DNA of 7,814 bases from an uncultured Burkholderiales bacterium (lineage in GTDB: Bacteria > Pseudomonadota > Gammaproteobacteria > Burkholderiales > Burkholderiaceae). The DNA lies in the NCBI GenBank assembly GCA_946480465.1, contig CAMLJY010000154.1:1-7814 (forward strand). The letters are read 5' to 3'. A program made the translations under genes and the position numbers. The notes under the pieces are model-generated. The model saw nothing but the letters and a program-made list of their open reading frames with translations. It searched no databases and was not told the origin of the DNA. Positions 1 through 5,856 of this stretch are shown here, piece by piece; within the stretch, counting starts at the first letter, position 1; every line of letters starts with the position of its first letter.

Positions 1-96
1 GTTAAGTCGTTGATTTGAAAAGAAAAACGGCTCAACTGACTGGTCGGAAGTTGCAGCAGATGATAGATCTGCATTGAGCAGTCCAGACGAGTCCAG
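1..96. other. Non-coding left edge, AT-richer than the rest
   Basis: No ORF or RNA gene is recognised here. The first 30 bases are clearly AT-richer than the window average. A 6-bp inverted repeat, GCAGAT/ATCTGC, lies at 56-72 with a 5-base loop. This is probably the 3' untranslated end of a + strand transcript that stops at the hairpin just to the right. The window edge prevents saying more. Confidence 0.4.
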
Positions 97-100
97 ACGG
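81..100. repeat. Tandem 10-bp direct repeat abutting the terminator
   Basis: GTCCAGACG occurs twice in a row with a 10-base period (81-90 and 91-100, differing only in the last base). The second copy runs into the left arm of the terminator stem. It is too short to assign a role; replication slippage or a small binding site are both possible. Confidence 0.5.
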
Positions 101-116
101 CACCTTCGGGTGCCGT
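97..116 (+). terminator. Probable rho-independent terminator with UUCG loop
   Basis: A perfect 8-bp stem (ACGGCACC / GGTGCCGT) encloses a TTCG tetraloop, a very stable RNA hairpin. On the + strand it is followed by TTTGCGTTTGTG, a broken T-rich tail; the other strand has no T tract, so termination is read left to right. It would end a transcript whose gene lies left of the window, since 1-96 shows no ORF. The interrupted T tract makes strength uncertain. Confidence 0.65.
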
Positions 117-322
117 TTGCGTTTGTGCAGGCCAGTGATACCAAAGGCCTGTCGACCCCACGCCGGCTCCCGCAGGCGGCTCGTCGGCTCGTCACCTTCA
201 AGGCGACAACGACCCGAGGCGCCAGCTCACGTACTCGGACATCGTCCCGGAGAGATCCTCAAGGCGTGGCTCGGAGTGCATCACGTGCAAGGCGCACGGA
301 TCGATAACATTCAATAGACGCG
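117..322. other. About 200 bases with no recognisable gene
   Basis: Short open frames exist on both strands, but their translations are rich in Arg, Ser and Pro with no motif, which is typical of chance frames in GC-rich DNA. No tRNA fold, insertion-sequence end or CRISPR-like repeat was seen. Confidence 0.4.
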
Positions 323-628
323 TCATCGGTTCGGTCGCTCGACGACGATATCGGGAGAAGAAGGGTTGTCACCTTGGCATGACCGAGCCACGGAGGCGAC
401 GCCGTCCCAGTCGAGTTTCCAGGTGCCGCCGCGCAGGAACTCAGAGTCTCCGGTCAGCTCGCACGCCCTGACGCTGTTCCACGGCCACATGCCGCCTGAA
501 GCCTCGCTGACCATCGGGGTCTCGGCCGCCATGGCGACCCAGGAGAACACGTCGCAGCTGGCTGCCGGGCACACGCGCTGCTCGGCAGAATGGCCGAGAA
601 CCTGTTGCGCTCGCAGGACTGCGGCCAC
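323..628 (-). CDS. Hypothetical protein or gene remnant, unrecognised
   Basis: I do not recognise this product. It is about 101 residues from a GTG start; the frame is open back to 673, so the start is uncertain and a longer or lost 5' end is possible. Unlike the neighbouring chance frames it looks coding. Its central part (SWVAMAAETP, WPWNSVRACEL, GGTWKLDWDGVA) has four Trp residues, an ordinary amino-acid mix and mostly G/C third codon positions. Three Cys occur, in CPAASC and RACEL, with a fourth in ARSCQGD. It ends with a clear TGA. No membrane segment or signal peptide is evident, and no clear Shine-Dalgarno precedes the GTG. It lies on the same strand as the DUF2062 gene, about 145 bases downstream of it. 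It could be a small accessory protein or the 3' fragment of a degraded gene. Confidence 0.4.
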   Translation of the reverse strand: MAAVLRAQQVLGHSAEQRVCPAASCDVFSWVAMAAETPMVSEASGGMWPWNSVRACELTGDSEFLRGGTWKLDWDGVASVARSCQGDNPSSPDIVVERPNR

Positions 629-773
629 GCTGGCGGTGAGCCGTGACTTGCGCGCGCCAACGCCGCTGCTGGCTCATCAGCCCGCCGCCGAGTGCCTCAT
701 CCCTTGATGGTCGTGGATTCGGAAACTGCCATCTCTGCGGCCTGTCGCTCGATGGCGGGCACCGGCCAATGCG

Positions 774-1334
774 TCAGCACCGGGCCGTTGCTTGGCGTCG
801 CCTGTGGCGCTTCCAGATTACCGAAAGCTTCCAGACGGTCGAGACCAGGACGTAGGTGGCGATGCCGAACCCGGTGGCCAGGATCGCCAGGCCGAGCATC
901 AGTGGCTTGCCGACGCCCAGCATCTGGCGCACTGCACTGCGCAGCCATCCTTCGTCATCGGCTTCGTCCGGCGTGTGCGGCGCAGCCGCGTTGGCGGGCG
1001 CCGGTGGAGCGCTCTCCGGTGCGCCGAGGATGGCATGGCCGACCTGCCAGGCGGCGTAGTAGATCGGCCCGAAGGTCAGCGGATTGGTCACCAGCGTGCT
1101 GGCAACGGCGGCCGGCACGTTGGCCCGCAACAGAACCGCGGCCGCCGCGCTCAACGGGATCTGCGCCAGCGGCACTAGCAGGCCGAAAAAGAAACCTAGT
1201 GCCATGCCCAGCGCCAGGCCGTGCCGGTTCATGTGCCACAGCCTCGGGTGGTGCAGGGCGGGCCCCAGCCAGCGCAGCCAGCGGCTGGCGCGAACGGTGT
1301 CGGGGTCGGGGAGCCAGCGGCGCAGGCGATGCAT
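774..1334 (-). CDS. DUF2062 domain membrane protein
   Basis: The product is 186 residues and matches the DUF2062 family in length and pattern, so the gene looks intact. After a charged N-terminus (residues 1-30) comes the hallmark stretch from about residue 28: PRLWHMNRHGLALGMALGFF, a hydrophobic helix, the polar/hydrophobic RANVPAAVASTLVTNPLTFG, then PIYYAAWQVGHAIL. A linker of about 20 residues rich in Ala, Pro, Asp and Glu follows (residues ~103-125), then a last hydrophobic helix near 143-170 and a basic C-terminus. The family is an inner-membrane protein group of unknown biochemical function, often found near cell-envelope genes. The ATG at 1334 is preceded by AAAGAG at a fitting distance. 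Upstream on the same strand is the nhaR fragment, whose frame runs into this gene out of phase without a stop. No clear terminator is seen downstream. Confidence 0.85.
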   Translation of the reverse strand: MHRLRRWLPDPDTVRASRWLRWLGPALHHPRLWHMNRHGLALGMALGFFFGLLVPLAQIPLSAAAAVLLRANVPAAVASTLVTNPLTFGPIYYAAWQVGHAILGAPESAPPAPANAAAPHTPDEADDEGWLRSAVRQMLGVGKPLMLGLAILATGFGIATYVLVSTVWKLSVIWKRHRRRQATARC

Positions 1335-1434
1335 GAACGCGCTCTTTCGGTCGAGTATCAGTGTCGTCAGGGGCGGCGCCGCGCGGGCGGCCTCGCGAGC
1401 CGTTGTGCGAGCGCGGGCGCGTCGCGCCTGGCGG

Positions 1435-1593
1435 GGATTGGAACAGGTCGTTGCGCGCCGCCCGCGTGATCGTCAGCACGCAGGGGTGGGTGATGCGGCG
1501 TTCGATGGAAATCGCAAGGAAGTGTTCCTCGACCTCGTCGATCGCGCCCACGCGGTCGACCTGCAGCCGCGACGGGATCTCATCGGCCAGCTC
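1435..1593 (-). pseudogene. nhaR: 3' remnant of nhaR-like LysR-family activator
   Basis: Reading the minus strand from 1593 gives about 53 residues that resemble the extreme C-terminus of NhaR, the LysR-type activator that responds to Na+. The telling part is VEEHFLAISIERRITHPCV followed by a basic patch and DLF. From memory, E. coli NhaR ends with a similar EEYHAIFAER..QHPAV...ALF pattern. E. coli NhaR is about 300 residues, so only the last sixth is present. The N-terminal helix-turn-helix and the rest of the effector domain are absent, and there is no room for them because the exchanger gene starts at 1936 on the other strand. The usual stop shortly after the LF is also missing: the frame continues through the DUF2062 gene as a chance frame. 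The assignment rests on pattern recall, not a search. Confidence 0.65.
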
Positions 1594-1687
1594 GGAACGA
1601 TGGGTGCCGCCTATGCAGGAGCAGGTGCGCCTGGAGCCGCCGGTTTGCGGCCTGGACTTTCAGGTCGTGCCGCGGCGGGATGACGGT

Positions 1688-1715
1688 CGCCCCCGGGCCC
1701 GCTTCCCCGGGGGCG
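1688..1715. other. GC-rich hairpin (10-bp perfect stem)
   Basis: CGCCCCCGGG and CCCGGGGGCG form a perfect 10-bp stem around an 8-base loop. Neither side has a T tract, so it is not a standard rho-independent terminator. It sits between the nhaR remnant and the operon leader, and could be a weak terminator of the old nhaR region, an mRNA structure or chance in GC-rich DNA. Confidence 0.4.
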
Positions 1716-1774
1716 CCAAACGCTTCCGCCGCAACACCCTTCCTCCAGCAAGGTCGGCCGACGTGCCGCGCCGC

Positions 1775-1780
1775 TATGCT
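1775..1780 (+). promoter_or_regulatory. Possible -10 element for the exchanger/mrp operon
   Basis: TATGCT within the context CCGCTATGCTGCC is the best -10-like hexamer in the leader region. No good -35 hexamer lies 16-18 bases upstream (the sequence there is GGTCGG-like), so the promoter would be weak, activator-dependent or misassigned. Transcription from here would give a leader of about 150 bases before the exchanger start. Confidence 0.2.
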
Positions 1781-1845
1781 GCCGCCGCAGGTGAGCGGCA
1801 TGGCCGCTTCCCTCTCCCGTTCACGGTCCCGCGCAGGACGGCGCT

Positions 1846-1859
1846 CCAGCGCGCGCTGG
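1846..1859. promoter_or_regulatory. 14-bp perfect palindrome, possible operator
   Basis: CCAGCGCGCGCTGG is its own reverse complement. It lies downstream of the -10-like site and 76 bases before the exchanger start, a position suited to a repressor or activator site or an mRNA hairpin. The partly overlapping CGCTGGCG (1854-1861) can also pair with CGCCAGCG (1872-1879). In DNA this GC-rich, about one such palindrome is expected by chance in a window of this size, so support is weak. Confidence 0.2.
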
Positions 1860-1935
1860 CGAGGCTCTCCGCGCCAGCGTCGCCGGGGGGAGGAGCATCT
1901 GCGCGGGCGCCTGATCGCCTCATGACCGGCCTGCG

Positions 1936-3021
1936 ATGAGCCTGCTGCTGTTCGTCGGTGGATTGGTGGCCCTGGTGGCCGGCGCCTCGCTGCTCGTGCG
2001 CGGCGCATCGCGGCTGGCGCTGCGCCTGGGGCTGTCGCCGCTGGTGGTCGGCCTCACGGTGGTCGCCTTCGGCACCAGCGCGCCGGAGCTGGCGGTCTCC
2101 ACCGGCGCCGTGCTGTCAGGGCAGTCCGGGCTCGCGGTGGGCAATGCGGTCGGCAGCAACATCTTCAATGTGCTGTTCATCCTGGGGGTCTCGGCGCTCA
2201 TCACGCCCCTGGCGGTGCACCGCCAGGTGATCCGGCAGGAGGCCCCGATCATGATCGGGGCGGCTCTGCTGCTCATCGTGACGGGCCTGGATGGCGTGCT
2301 GGCACTGACCGATGGTCTTCTGCTGCTGGGCTCCCTGGTGGCGTACACCGTGTTCCTGGTGCGCCAGTCGCGGGTGGAGCCGGTCGGCGCCGGCCGTGAC
2401 GAATTCGCGGACACGCTGCAGCCTCTCGCACCGGGCCGCTGGGACGCCGCGCTGCCCGCCCAGGTCGTTCTCATCCTGGCTGGCTTGGTGCTGCTGGTGC
2501 TGGGCTCGGAAGCGCTGGTCCGGGCCGCCGTGAGCTTCGCGCGGGCGCTGGGGTTGTCGGAAGTCGTCATCGGCCTGACGATCGTGGCGGCCGGGACCTC
2601 GCTGCCGGAAGTCGCCGCCTCGGTGATGGCCAGCGTGAAGGGCGAGCGCGACATCGCGGTGGGCAACGTGGTGGGCAGCTGCATCTTCAATCTCTTCGGC
2701 GTGGTGGGCCTGGGCGCAGTGGTGGCCGCGCTCGGGGCCGGGGGCGCTCTGCCGCTGCCGCCTGACGTGGCCCGCTTCGACCTGTGGGTCATGCTGGCGG
2801 CGCTGGTCGCCTGCCTGCCGGTGTTCCTGACCGGCCGCGAGATCGCGCGCTGGGAAGGCGGGCTGTTCCTCGCCTATTACGTGGCTTACTCGGCCTATCT
2901 CGTGATGGCGGCACAGCGGCATGACGGCGTGGACGCTTTCGCCGACGCCATGCTCGGCTTCGTCCTGCCGTTGACGATCGTCACGCTGGGCGTCGCGATG
3001 CTGCGGCGCGGCGGGCGCTGA
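1936..3021 (+). CDS. CaCA-family Na+/Ca2+ (K+-dependent or cation) exchanger, YrbG type
   Basis: This 361-residue inner-membrane antiporter moves Ca2+ or a related cation against Na+ or H+. It shows the two inverted alpha repeats of the family. Repeat 1 spans residues 34-84 (GLTVVAFGTSAPELAVSTGA, then GNAVGSNIFN) with Glu51. Repeat 2 spans residues 208-258 (GLTIVAAGTSLPEVAASVMA, then GNVVGSCIFN) with Glu225. These two Glu correspond to the ion-binding Glu pair of the archaeal NCX structure. A polar loop (~144-172) separates the two halves. About 10-11 membrane helices are visible, including an extra helix near 337-356, which makes it longer than E. coli YrbG (about 325). Repeat 2 has Cys249 where repeat 1 has Asn75. 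The ATG start fits the family N-terminus (LLLFVGGLVALVAGA) but lacks a nearby Shine-Dalgarno. It is the first gene of the operon, 58 bases before mrpA. The transported ion cannot be read from sequence. Confidence 0.92.
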   Translation: MSLLLFVGGLVALVAGASLLVRGASRLALRLGLSPLVVGLTVVAFGTSAPELAVSTGAVLSGQSGLAVGNAVGSNIFNVLFILGVSALITPLAVHRQVIRQEAPIMIGAALLLIVTGLDGVLALTDGLLLLGSLVAYTVFLVRQSRVEPVGAGRDEFADTLQPLAPGRWDAALPAQVVLILAGLVLLVLGSEALVRAAVSFARALGLSEVVIGLTIVAAGTSLPEVAASVMASVKGERDIAVGNVVGSCIFNLFGVVGLGAVVAALGAGGALPLPPDVARFDLWVMLAALVACLPVFLTGREIARWEGGLFLAYYVAYSAYLVMAAQRHDGVDAFADAMLGFVLPLTIVTLGVAMLRRGGR

Positions 3022-3023
3022 CC

Positions 3024-3083
3024 ATGGCTGCGGCTTCGCCTCGCCTCGACCGGGTGCGCGACCGGCGCGCGCGCTGGCCATGA
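3024..3083 (+). CDS. Possible 19-codon leader ORF coupled to mrpA
   Basis: An ATG two bases after the exchanger stop opens a 19-codon frame (MAAASPRLDRVRDRRARWP). Its TGA overlaps the mrpA ATG as ATGA, the same junction type used between mrpA/B and mrpB/C. The peptide is basic (six Arg) and resembles nothing I know. mrpA itself has no recognisable Shine-Dalgarno, while mrpB, mrpC and mrpD do, so translation of this mini-ORF could deliver ribosomes to mrpA. The ORF has only a weak purine stretch before its own ATG and may be fortuitous. An alternative is that it marks a shift that removed the first helix of MrpA. Confidence 0.3.
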   Translation: MAAASPRLDRVRDRRARWP

Positions 3084-5332
3084 GGCGGGGGGCCGTTGCC
3101 GCCTTCGCCGCGCTGCCGCTGGCCGCGCTGGCCGGCGTGCTGGTGCTGCTGCTGCGCTTCGACCTGCCGCTCGCCGGCACGCTGCCGTGGGTGCCGGCGC
3201 TGGGCATCACGCTGGCGTGGCGCATCGATGGCCTGGCGGCGCTGATGCTGCTGATGATCACCGGCGTGGGCGCGGCCGTGTTCGTGTACGCCGGGGGCTA
3301 CCTGGCCGGCCACCCGGGGCAGCGGCGGCTGTACGTGCTGCTGTCGCTCTTCATGCTGGCGATGATCGGCTGCGTCACCGCCGACGACCTGTTCACGCTG
3401 TTCCTGTTCTGGGAGGCCACCAGCATGCTGTCCTTCCTGCTGGTGGGCTTCGAGCACGGGCGGCCCGCCGCCCGCAAGGCGGCGCAGCAGGCGCTGCTGG
3501 TCACCGGCGCCGGCGGCCTGGCGCTGCTGGCCGGGCTGATCCTCGTGGGGCAGGCGATGGGGACCAGCTCGATCAGCGCGATCGTCGAGCGCCTGCCGGC
3601 CACGCCGGCCGGCCCGCTGCTGACGACAGGCGTGCTGCTGCTGCTCGCGGGCGCCTTCACCAAGAGCGCGCAGTTCCCGTTCCACTTCTGGCTGCCCAAT
3701 GCCATGGCCGCACCGACGCCGGTGTCGGCCTACCTGCATTCGGCCACGATGGTGAAGCTGGGCGTGTACCTGCTGGCGCGGCTGGACGCGGGGCTGGATG
3801 CCTGGCCGCTGTGGCAGACCCTGCTGCAGGCGGTGGGTTCCATCACCGCCGCCTGGGGCATGGTGCTGGCACTGCTGGAGCGGGACCTGAAGCGCATCCT
3901 CGCCTGGTCCACGGTGGCCACGTTGGGCACGCTGGTGGCGCTGGTGGGCATGCCGGGCGAGGGCGCCGCGGTGGCGGTGGGCGCGCTGCTGCTGGCCCAT
4001 GCGCTGTACAAGGCGCCGCTGTTCTTCGTGGCCGGCAACATCGACCATGGCGCCGGCACGCGCGTGATCGACCTGCTGGGCAACCTGCGCCGCGCCATGC
4101 CCTGGACGGCCACCGCGGCGGCGCTGGCGGGCATCTCGATGGCGGGCATCCCGCTGTCGTTCGGCTACGTGGCCAAGGACCTGATCGGCGAGGCCAAGGC
4201 GGCGGGCGACGTGCTGGCCTTCGCGCCGCTGGCCAACACGGTGTTCTCGTCGATCGCGGTCGCGGTGGCCGGCGTGGCCTCGGTGCGGGTGTTCTGGCAC
4301 CGCGGGCGAAGCGGCGACAGGTCCGGCGTGCACGAGGGCGGCTCGGCGCTGGTGCTGCCACCGCTGGTGCTGGCCACGCTGGGTATCGCGCTGGGGCTGT
4401 TCCCGGCCTGGGCGCAGCCGATGGTGGAGGCGGTGGGCATGGCCATGACACCCGGCACCGGCGCGGTGCTGGCCCCGCTGCCGCAGGTGCTGGGGCCGGG
4501 GCTGGCGTCCTTCGCGCTCACCTTCGCGATCGGCGCGGTGGTGTTCATGCTGTGGGACCCGCTGCACCGGGTGGTTGACGCGGTGGCTTCGCGCCTGGCG
4601 TGGTTGGGGCTGGCGGCGCAGTACGAGCGTTCCCTGGGCTGGATCCCGCGCCTGGCGGCCGCCAGCACGCGGACGCTGCAGCACGGCCGGTCGCCGGCCT
4701 ACCTGGGCACGGCGGCCGCCGTGGCGGTGGCGGCGGTGGGGTTGCCCTTGCTGGCCGCCATGCCCGCGCTGGCCTGGCCGGCGTGGTCGGTGCCGCCGCT
4801 GGGCGTGGCGGGTGGCGCGGCGCTGGTCGTGGTGGGCGCGCTGGTCGCCGCCACGGTCAGCCAGCGCCTGGTGCTGCTGCTGGGCGCCGGCCTGGTGGGC
4901 TATGGCAGTGCGCTGCTGTTCGTCTTTGCCGGGGCGCCGGACGTGGCGTTCACGCAGCTGGTGGTGGAGACCGTGTTCGTCATCGTCGTCGCCGCCGTGC
5001 TGCTGGCCCTCAAGCGCAGCGGCCGCGCCACCAGCCTGCCAGAGCCGCGCCCGCGCCCGCTGGCGCTGCTGCTGTCGCTGCTGTTCGCCACGGTGCTCAC
5101 GGCGCTGCTGCTGGCCGTGGCGGCGCTGCCCTTCGACGACACGCTGTCGCGCTGGTTCGGCGAGCACAGCGTGCGGGCGGCGCACGGCCGCAACGTGGTG
5201 AACGTGATCCTGGTCGACTTCCGCGGGGTGGACACCCTGGGCGAGATCACGGTGGTGATGCTGTCGCTGCTGGCCGCGCTGCCGCTGCTGCGCATGCTGC
5301 GTCCGCGCCGCGGACCGGAGGCCGGACCATGA
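3080..5332 (+). CDS. mrpA: Na+/H+ antiporter subunit MrpA (MnhA/PhaA)
   Basis: This is the large membrane subunit of the Mrp Na+(Li+,K+)/H+ antiporter, 750 residues. The NuoL-like antiporter module shows the expected charged residues: Glu112 in LFWEATSMLSFLL, Lys195 in GAFTKSAQFPFHFWLPNAM, His220 and Lys226 in YLHSATMVKLGVYLL, His307 and Lys311 in LLAHALYKAPLFF, and Lys366 in FGYVAKDLIGEAKA. The C-terminal part carries the MbhD-like segment (FAGAPDVAFTQLVVETVFVI, about 616-635) and the MbhE-like segment with NVILVDFRGVDTLGE (708-722), typical of MrpA. It is not fused to MrpB, so the arrangement is the seven-gene type. The only nearby ATG in frame is used; it begins near what is helix 2 in relatives, so the N-terminus is about 25-30 residues shorter than usual. 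It overlaps mrpB by four bases. Complex I NuoL is excluded by the C-terminal MbhD/E part and the neighbours. Confidence 0.95.
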   Translation: MRRGAVAAFAALPLAALAGVLVLLLRFDLPLAGTLPWVPALGITLAWRIDGLAALMLLMITGVGAAVFVYAGGYLAGHPGQRRLYVLLSLFMLAMIGCVTADDLFTLFLFWEATSMLSFLLVGFEHGRPAARKAAQQALLVTGAGGLALLAGLILVGQAMGTSSISAIVERLPATPAGPLLTTGVLLLLAGAFTKSAQFPFHFWLPNAMAAPTPVSAYLHSATMVKLGVYLLARLDAGLDAWPLWQTLLQAVGSITAAWGMVLALLERDLKRILAWSTVATLGTLVALVGMPGEGAAVAVGALLLAHALYKAPLFFVAGNIDHGAGTRVIDLLGNLRRAMPWTATAAALAGISMAGIPLSFGYVAKDLIGEAKAAGDVLAFAPLANTVFSSIAVAVAGVASVRVFWHRGRSGDRSGVHEGGSALVLPPLVLATLGIALGLFPAWAQPMVEAVGMAMTPGTGAVLAPLPQVLGPGLASFALTFAIGAVVFMLWDPLHRVVDAVASRLAWLGLAAQYERSLGWIPRLAAASTRTLQHGRSPAYLGTAAAVAVAAVGLPLLAAMPALAWPAWSVPPLGVAGGAALVVVGALVAATVSQRLVLLLGAGLVGYGSALLFVFAGAPDVAFTQLVVETVFVIVVAAVLLALKRSGRATSLPEPRPRPLALLLSLLFATVLTALLLAVAALPFDDTLSRWFGEHSVRAAHGRNVVNVILVDFRGVDTLGEITVVMLSLLAALPLLRMLRPRRGPEAGP
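5317..5321 (+). promoter_or_regulatory. Ribosome binding site of mrpB inside mrpA
   Basis: GGAGG lies seven bases before the mrpB ATG, within the last codons of mrpA. Together with the ATGA overlap it fixes the mrpB start and allows independent as well as coupled initiation. mrpA has no comparable site. Confidence 0.7.
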
Positions 5333-5856
5333 ACCGGCGGCTGGTGATCCTGGAGGTCGTGACGGTGCCGCTGTACTGGCTGATGCTGGCCACGTCCATC
5401 GTGGTGCTGCTGCGCGGCCACAACGAGCCGGGCGGCGGCTTCATCGGTGGCCTGCTGGCGGTGACGGCCAGCGTGCTGTGGGCAGTCGCCCATGAACCGG
5501 CGGCTGCCGTGCGGCGCCTGCCGCTGCGTTCGCCGGCCAGGTTGGCGGCGCTGGGGGTGTTGATCGGCGTGGTCGCGGGCCTGCCGGCGTGGTGGCTCGG
5601 CCAGCCCTACCTCACGCACCTGTGGGCCACCGTGCCGCTGGGCTTCGCCGTGCTGCCGGTGTCCACGGTACTGGTGTTCGACCTGGGCGTGTACCTGTGC
5701 GTCTGGGGCGCGCTGGGCGGTTATGCGCTGGCGCTGCTGGACAGCGACGACGCACCGGACGCGACCCGCGACGGCGATCGGGACGACGTGCGCGATGACG
5801 TGGGCAACGACGCGGCGCACGGCGCAGCCCCAGCGCCGGGCGAGGGCCCGCGATGA
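5329..5856 (+). CDS. mrpB: Na+/H+ antiporter subunit MrpB with Asp-rich tail
   Basis: MrpB is a small membrane subunit of the Mrp complex, here 175 residues against about 140 in many relatives. The family signature GHNEPGGGFIGGL is at residues 30-42, and the second conserved block STVLVFDLGVYLCVWG is at 112-127. Four hydrophobic segments fit residues ~8-28, ~36-54, ~72-92 and ~103-137. Beyond the last helix is a tail (138-175) with eleven Asp between 138 and 161, in a pattern such as RDGDRDDVRDDVGND, followed by an Ala/Pro/Gly-rich end. This tail is not part of the core family and probably extends from the membrane surface. The start is set by the four-base overlap with mrpA and the GGAGG before it; the stop overlaps the mrpC start. 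Confidence 0.93.
   Translation: MNRRLVILEVVTVPLYWLMLATSIVVLLRGHNEPGGGFIGGLLAVTASVLWAVAHEPAAAVRRLPLRSPARLAALGVLIGVVAGLPAWWLGQPYLTHLWATVPLGFAVLPVSTVLVFDLGVYLCVWGALGGYALALLDSDDAPDATRDGDRDDVRDDVGNDAAHGAAPAPGEGPR

Larger units (their letters stand above)
1594..1935. other. Gene-free leader region upstream of the exchanger/mrp operon
   Basis: This stretch of about 340 bases has open frames on both strands, but all give Arg/Pro/Ala-rich translations without motifs, so I call no gene. Further similarity to NhaR could not be followed leftwards along the protein beyond 1593, so that part of the gene is deleted or scrambled. The region holds a long GC hairpin (1688-1715), a -10-like TATGCT (1775-1780), a 14-bp palindrome (1846-1859) and a purine-rich GGGGGGAGGAG (1885-1895). 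The last resembles a Shine-Dalgarno but lies about 40 bases from the next usable ATG. It most likely contains the operon promoter and a 5' untranslated leader. Confidence 0.5.

Noticed and set aside
955..1551. 198-codon minus-strand frame beginning in the nhaR remnant and running through the DUF2062 gene
   Set aside because: Only the first ~38 codons look like a protein; after about 1435 it is an out-of-phase reading of the real DUF2062 gene with Arg/Pro/Ala-rich content.
1361..1939. 192-codon + strand frame ending at the exchanger start
   Set aside because: The translation is Arg/Pro/Ala-rich with no motif and runs antisense to the nhaR remnant. The ATGA overlap at 1936 is probably coincidental.
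2981..5185. 734-codon open frame on the minus strand opposite mrpA
   Set aside because: Its translation is a Gln/Arg/His/Gly-rich low-complexity string without motifs. It is the mirror of GC-rich codons in mrpA, which has clear family motifs along its whole length.
3080..5856. Fused MrpA-MrpB as in Sinorhizobium PhaAB
   Set aside because: MrpA ends with its own TGA at 5330-5332, and MrpB has its own ATG and Shine-Dalgarno with a four-base overlap.
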